Shown: positions 21,384 through 21,685 of the stretch, piece by piece
Position numbering within the stretch: the first letter of the stretch is position 1
How the letters are laid out: each line of letters starts with the position of its first letter
NCBI GenBank assembly: GCA_944332645.1
Contig: CALVKK010000006.1
Coordinates: 1-21,685 of the forward strand
Length of the DNA: 21,685 nt
From: an uncultured Bacilli bacterium
GTDB lineage: Bacteria > Bacillota_I > Bacilli_A > RF39 > UBA660
Direction: 5' to 3'
Program-made: the position numbers and the translations under genes
The notes under the pieces: model-generated
Told to the model about the DNA's origin: nothing
Database searches by the model: none
Seen by the model: the letters and a program-made list of their open reading frames with translations, nothing else

Positions 21384-21685
21384 ATGGAAAGATTTAATCC
21401 TAATTTAAATGAAGGTTTATCTAGTAACCAAGTTAAATTAAGAATTGAACAAGGATTAATAAATAAAGAGATGAGTATTCCGACAAAAACCATTCCACGG
21501 ATAATTAGGGATAATATTTTTACTTTATTTAACTTGCTTAATTTTCTTTTAGCTTTGGCTATTTTTGCTGTTGGTTCATATAAAAATTTATTATTTATGG
21601 GAATTGTTATTTGTAATACTTTAATCAGTACGATTCAAGAGATAAGAAGTAAAAGGGTTATCGATAAACTTTCTTTACTTAATGA
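21384..21685 (+). CDS. Cation-transporting P-type ATPase, N-terminal part (partial)
   Basis: The frame opens at ATG 21384 after GAAGG and runs off the window end with 100 codons seen. The N-terminal part reads NEGLSSNQVKLRIEQGLIN, the usual cation-ATPase N-terminal domain with a G-L-S-x-x-Q-V motif. It is followed by TIPRIIRDNIFTLFNLLNF, the first membrane helices (about 45-65 and 68-85) and then STIQEIRSKRVIDKLSLL, where P-type ATPases enter the actuator domain. This form, with N-I-F-T-L-F-N before helix 1, is typical of HAD-type E1-E2 ATPases of Gram-positive bacteria. The transported ion cannot be told because the phosphorylation and ion-binding motifs lie beyond the end. Confidence 0.85.
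   Translation, partial: MERFNPNLNEGLSSNQVKLRIEQGLINKEMSIPTKTIPRIIRDNIFTLFNLLNFLLALAIFAVGSYKNLLFMGIVICNTLISTIQEIRSKRVIDKLSLLN

Noticed and set aside
21302..21493. Minus-strand open frame over the P-type ATPase start
   Set aside because: It is antisense to a conserved N-terminal domain and to its promoter, with no start signal.
1..21685. CRISPR arrays, tRNA and rRNA genes
   Set aside because: No regularly spaced repeats, cloverleaf arms with TTCGA-type loops, or rRNA-like segments were found by eye.

Overview
The window reads as a chromosomal segment of a very AT-rich, anaerobic, spore-capable Firmicute close to the Mollicutes/Erysipelotrichia side of the Bacilli. The reasons are T/A-rich codon use, Shine-Dalgarno sites of the GGAGGTGAT type, a relA-dtd pair, a yabP-yabQ-divIC cluster and a gerQ homologue (spore-former genes), a ferredoxin-linked pyruvate oxidoreductase, and genes for a peptidoglycan wall. 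The exact taxon cannot be set from the sequence alone.

Layout. 1-1630 (+): end of a RelA/SpoT synthetase, dtd and an AI-2E-family permease, joined by ATGA overlaps and closed by a hairpin terminator. 1751-7254 (+): a promoter, then a tight run of a CPBP membrane protease, a HAD-fold nucleotidase-like protein, an LRR plus transglutaminase-like protein, an HD-domain protein with a possible ADP-ribosyltransferase-like half, and a membrane-anchored MurF-like ligase. 7308-7829 (+): a Nudix protein with unlike codon use. 11026-7878 (-): a secreted, membrane-anchored amidase-signature enzyme translationally coupled to a divergent MurE paralogue. 11092-13409 (+): a canonical MurE (DNPR motif) and MraY, then a terminator. 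13493-14498 (+): yabP, yabQ and divIC, with a sigma-A-like promoter for divIC inside yabQ. 15440-14505 (-): gerQ and lemA. 15510-16061 (+): PduL-type phosphotransacylase. 17402-16518 (-): a lipoprotein. 17519-20842 (+): nifJ. 21384-end (+): start of a P-type cation ATPase.

How the genes work together. Two MurE-type ligases, a MurF-like ligase, MraY and an amidase point to wall precursor synthesis with an extra or altered branch. NifJ makes acetyl-CoA and the PduL-type enzyme can convert it to acetyl phosphate for ATP production.

The most notable find is a pair of related intergenic loci (about 16064-16419 and 20859-21214) on either side of the lipoprotein-nifJ block. Each has two convergent promoters, a conserved bidirectional terminator hairpin between them, a strong ribosome-binding site, and on the minus strand a tiny hydrophobic reading frame containing FYTIL(I/V)LK. 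This is the layout of a type I toxin-antitoxin system of the Fst/par or TxpA/RatA kind. It was found by eye and has not been tested.
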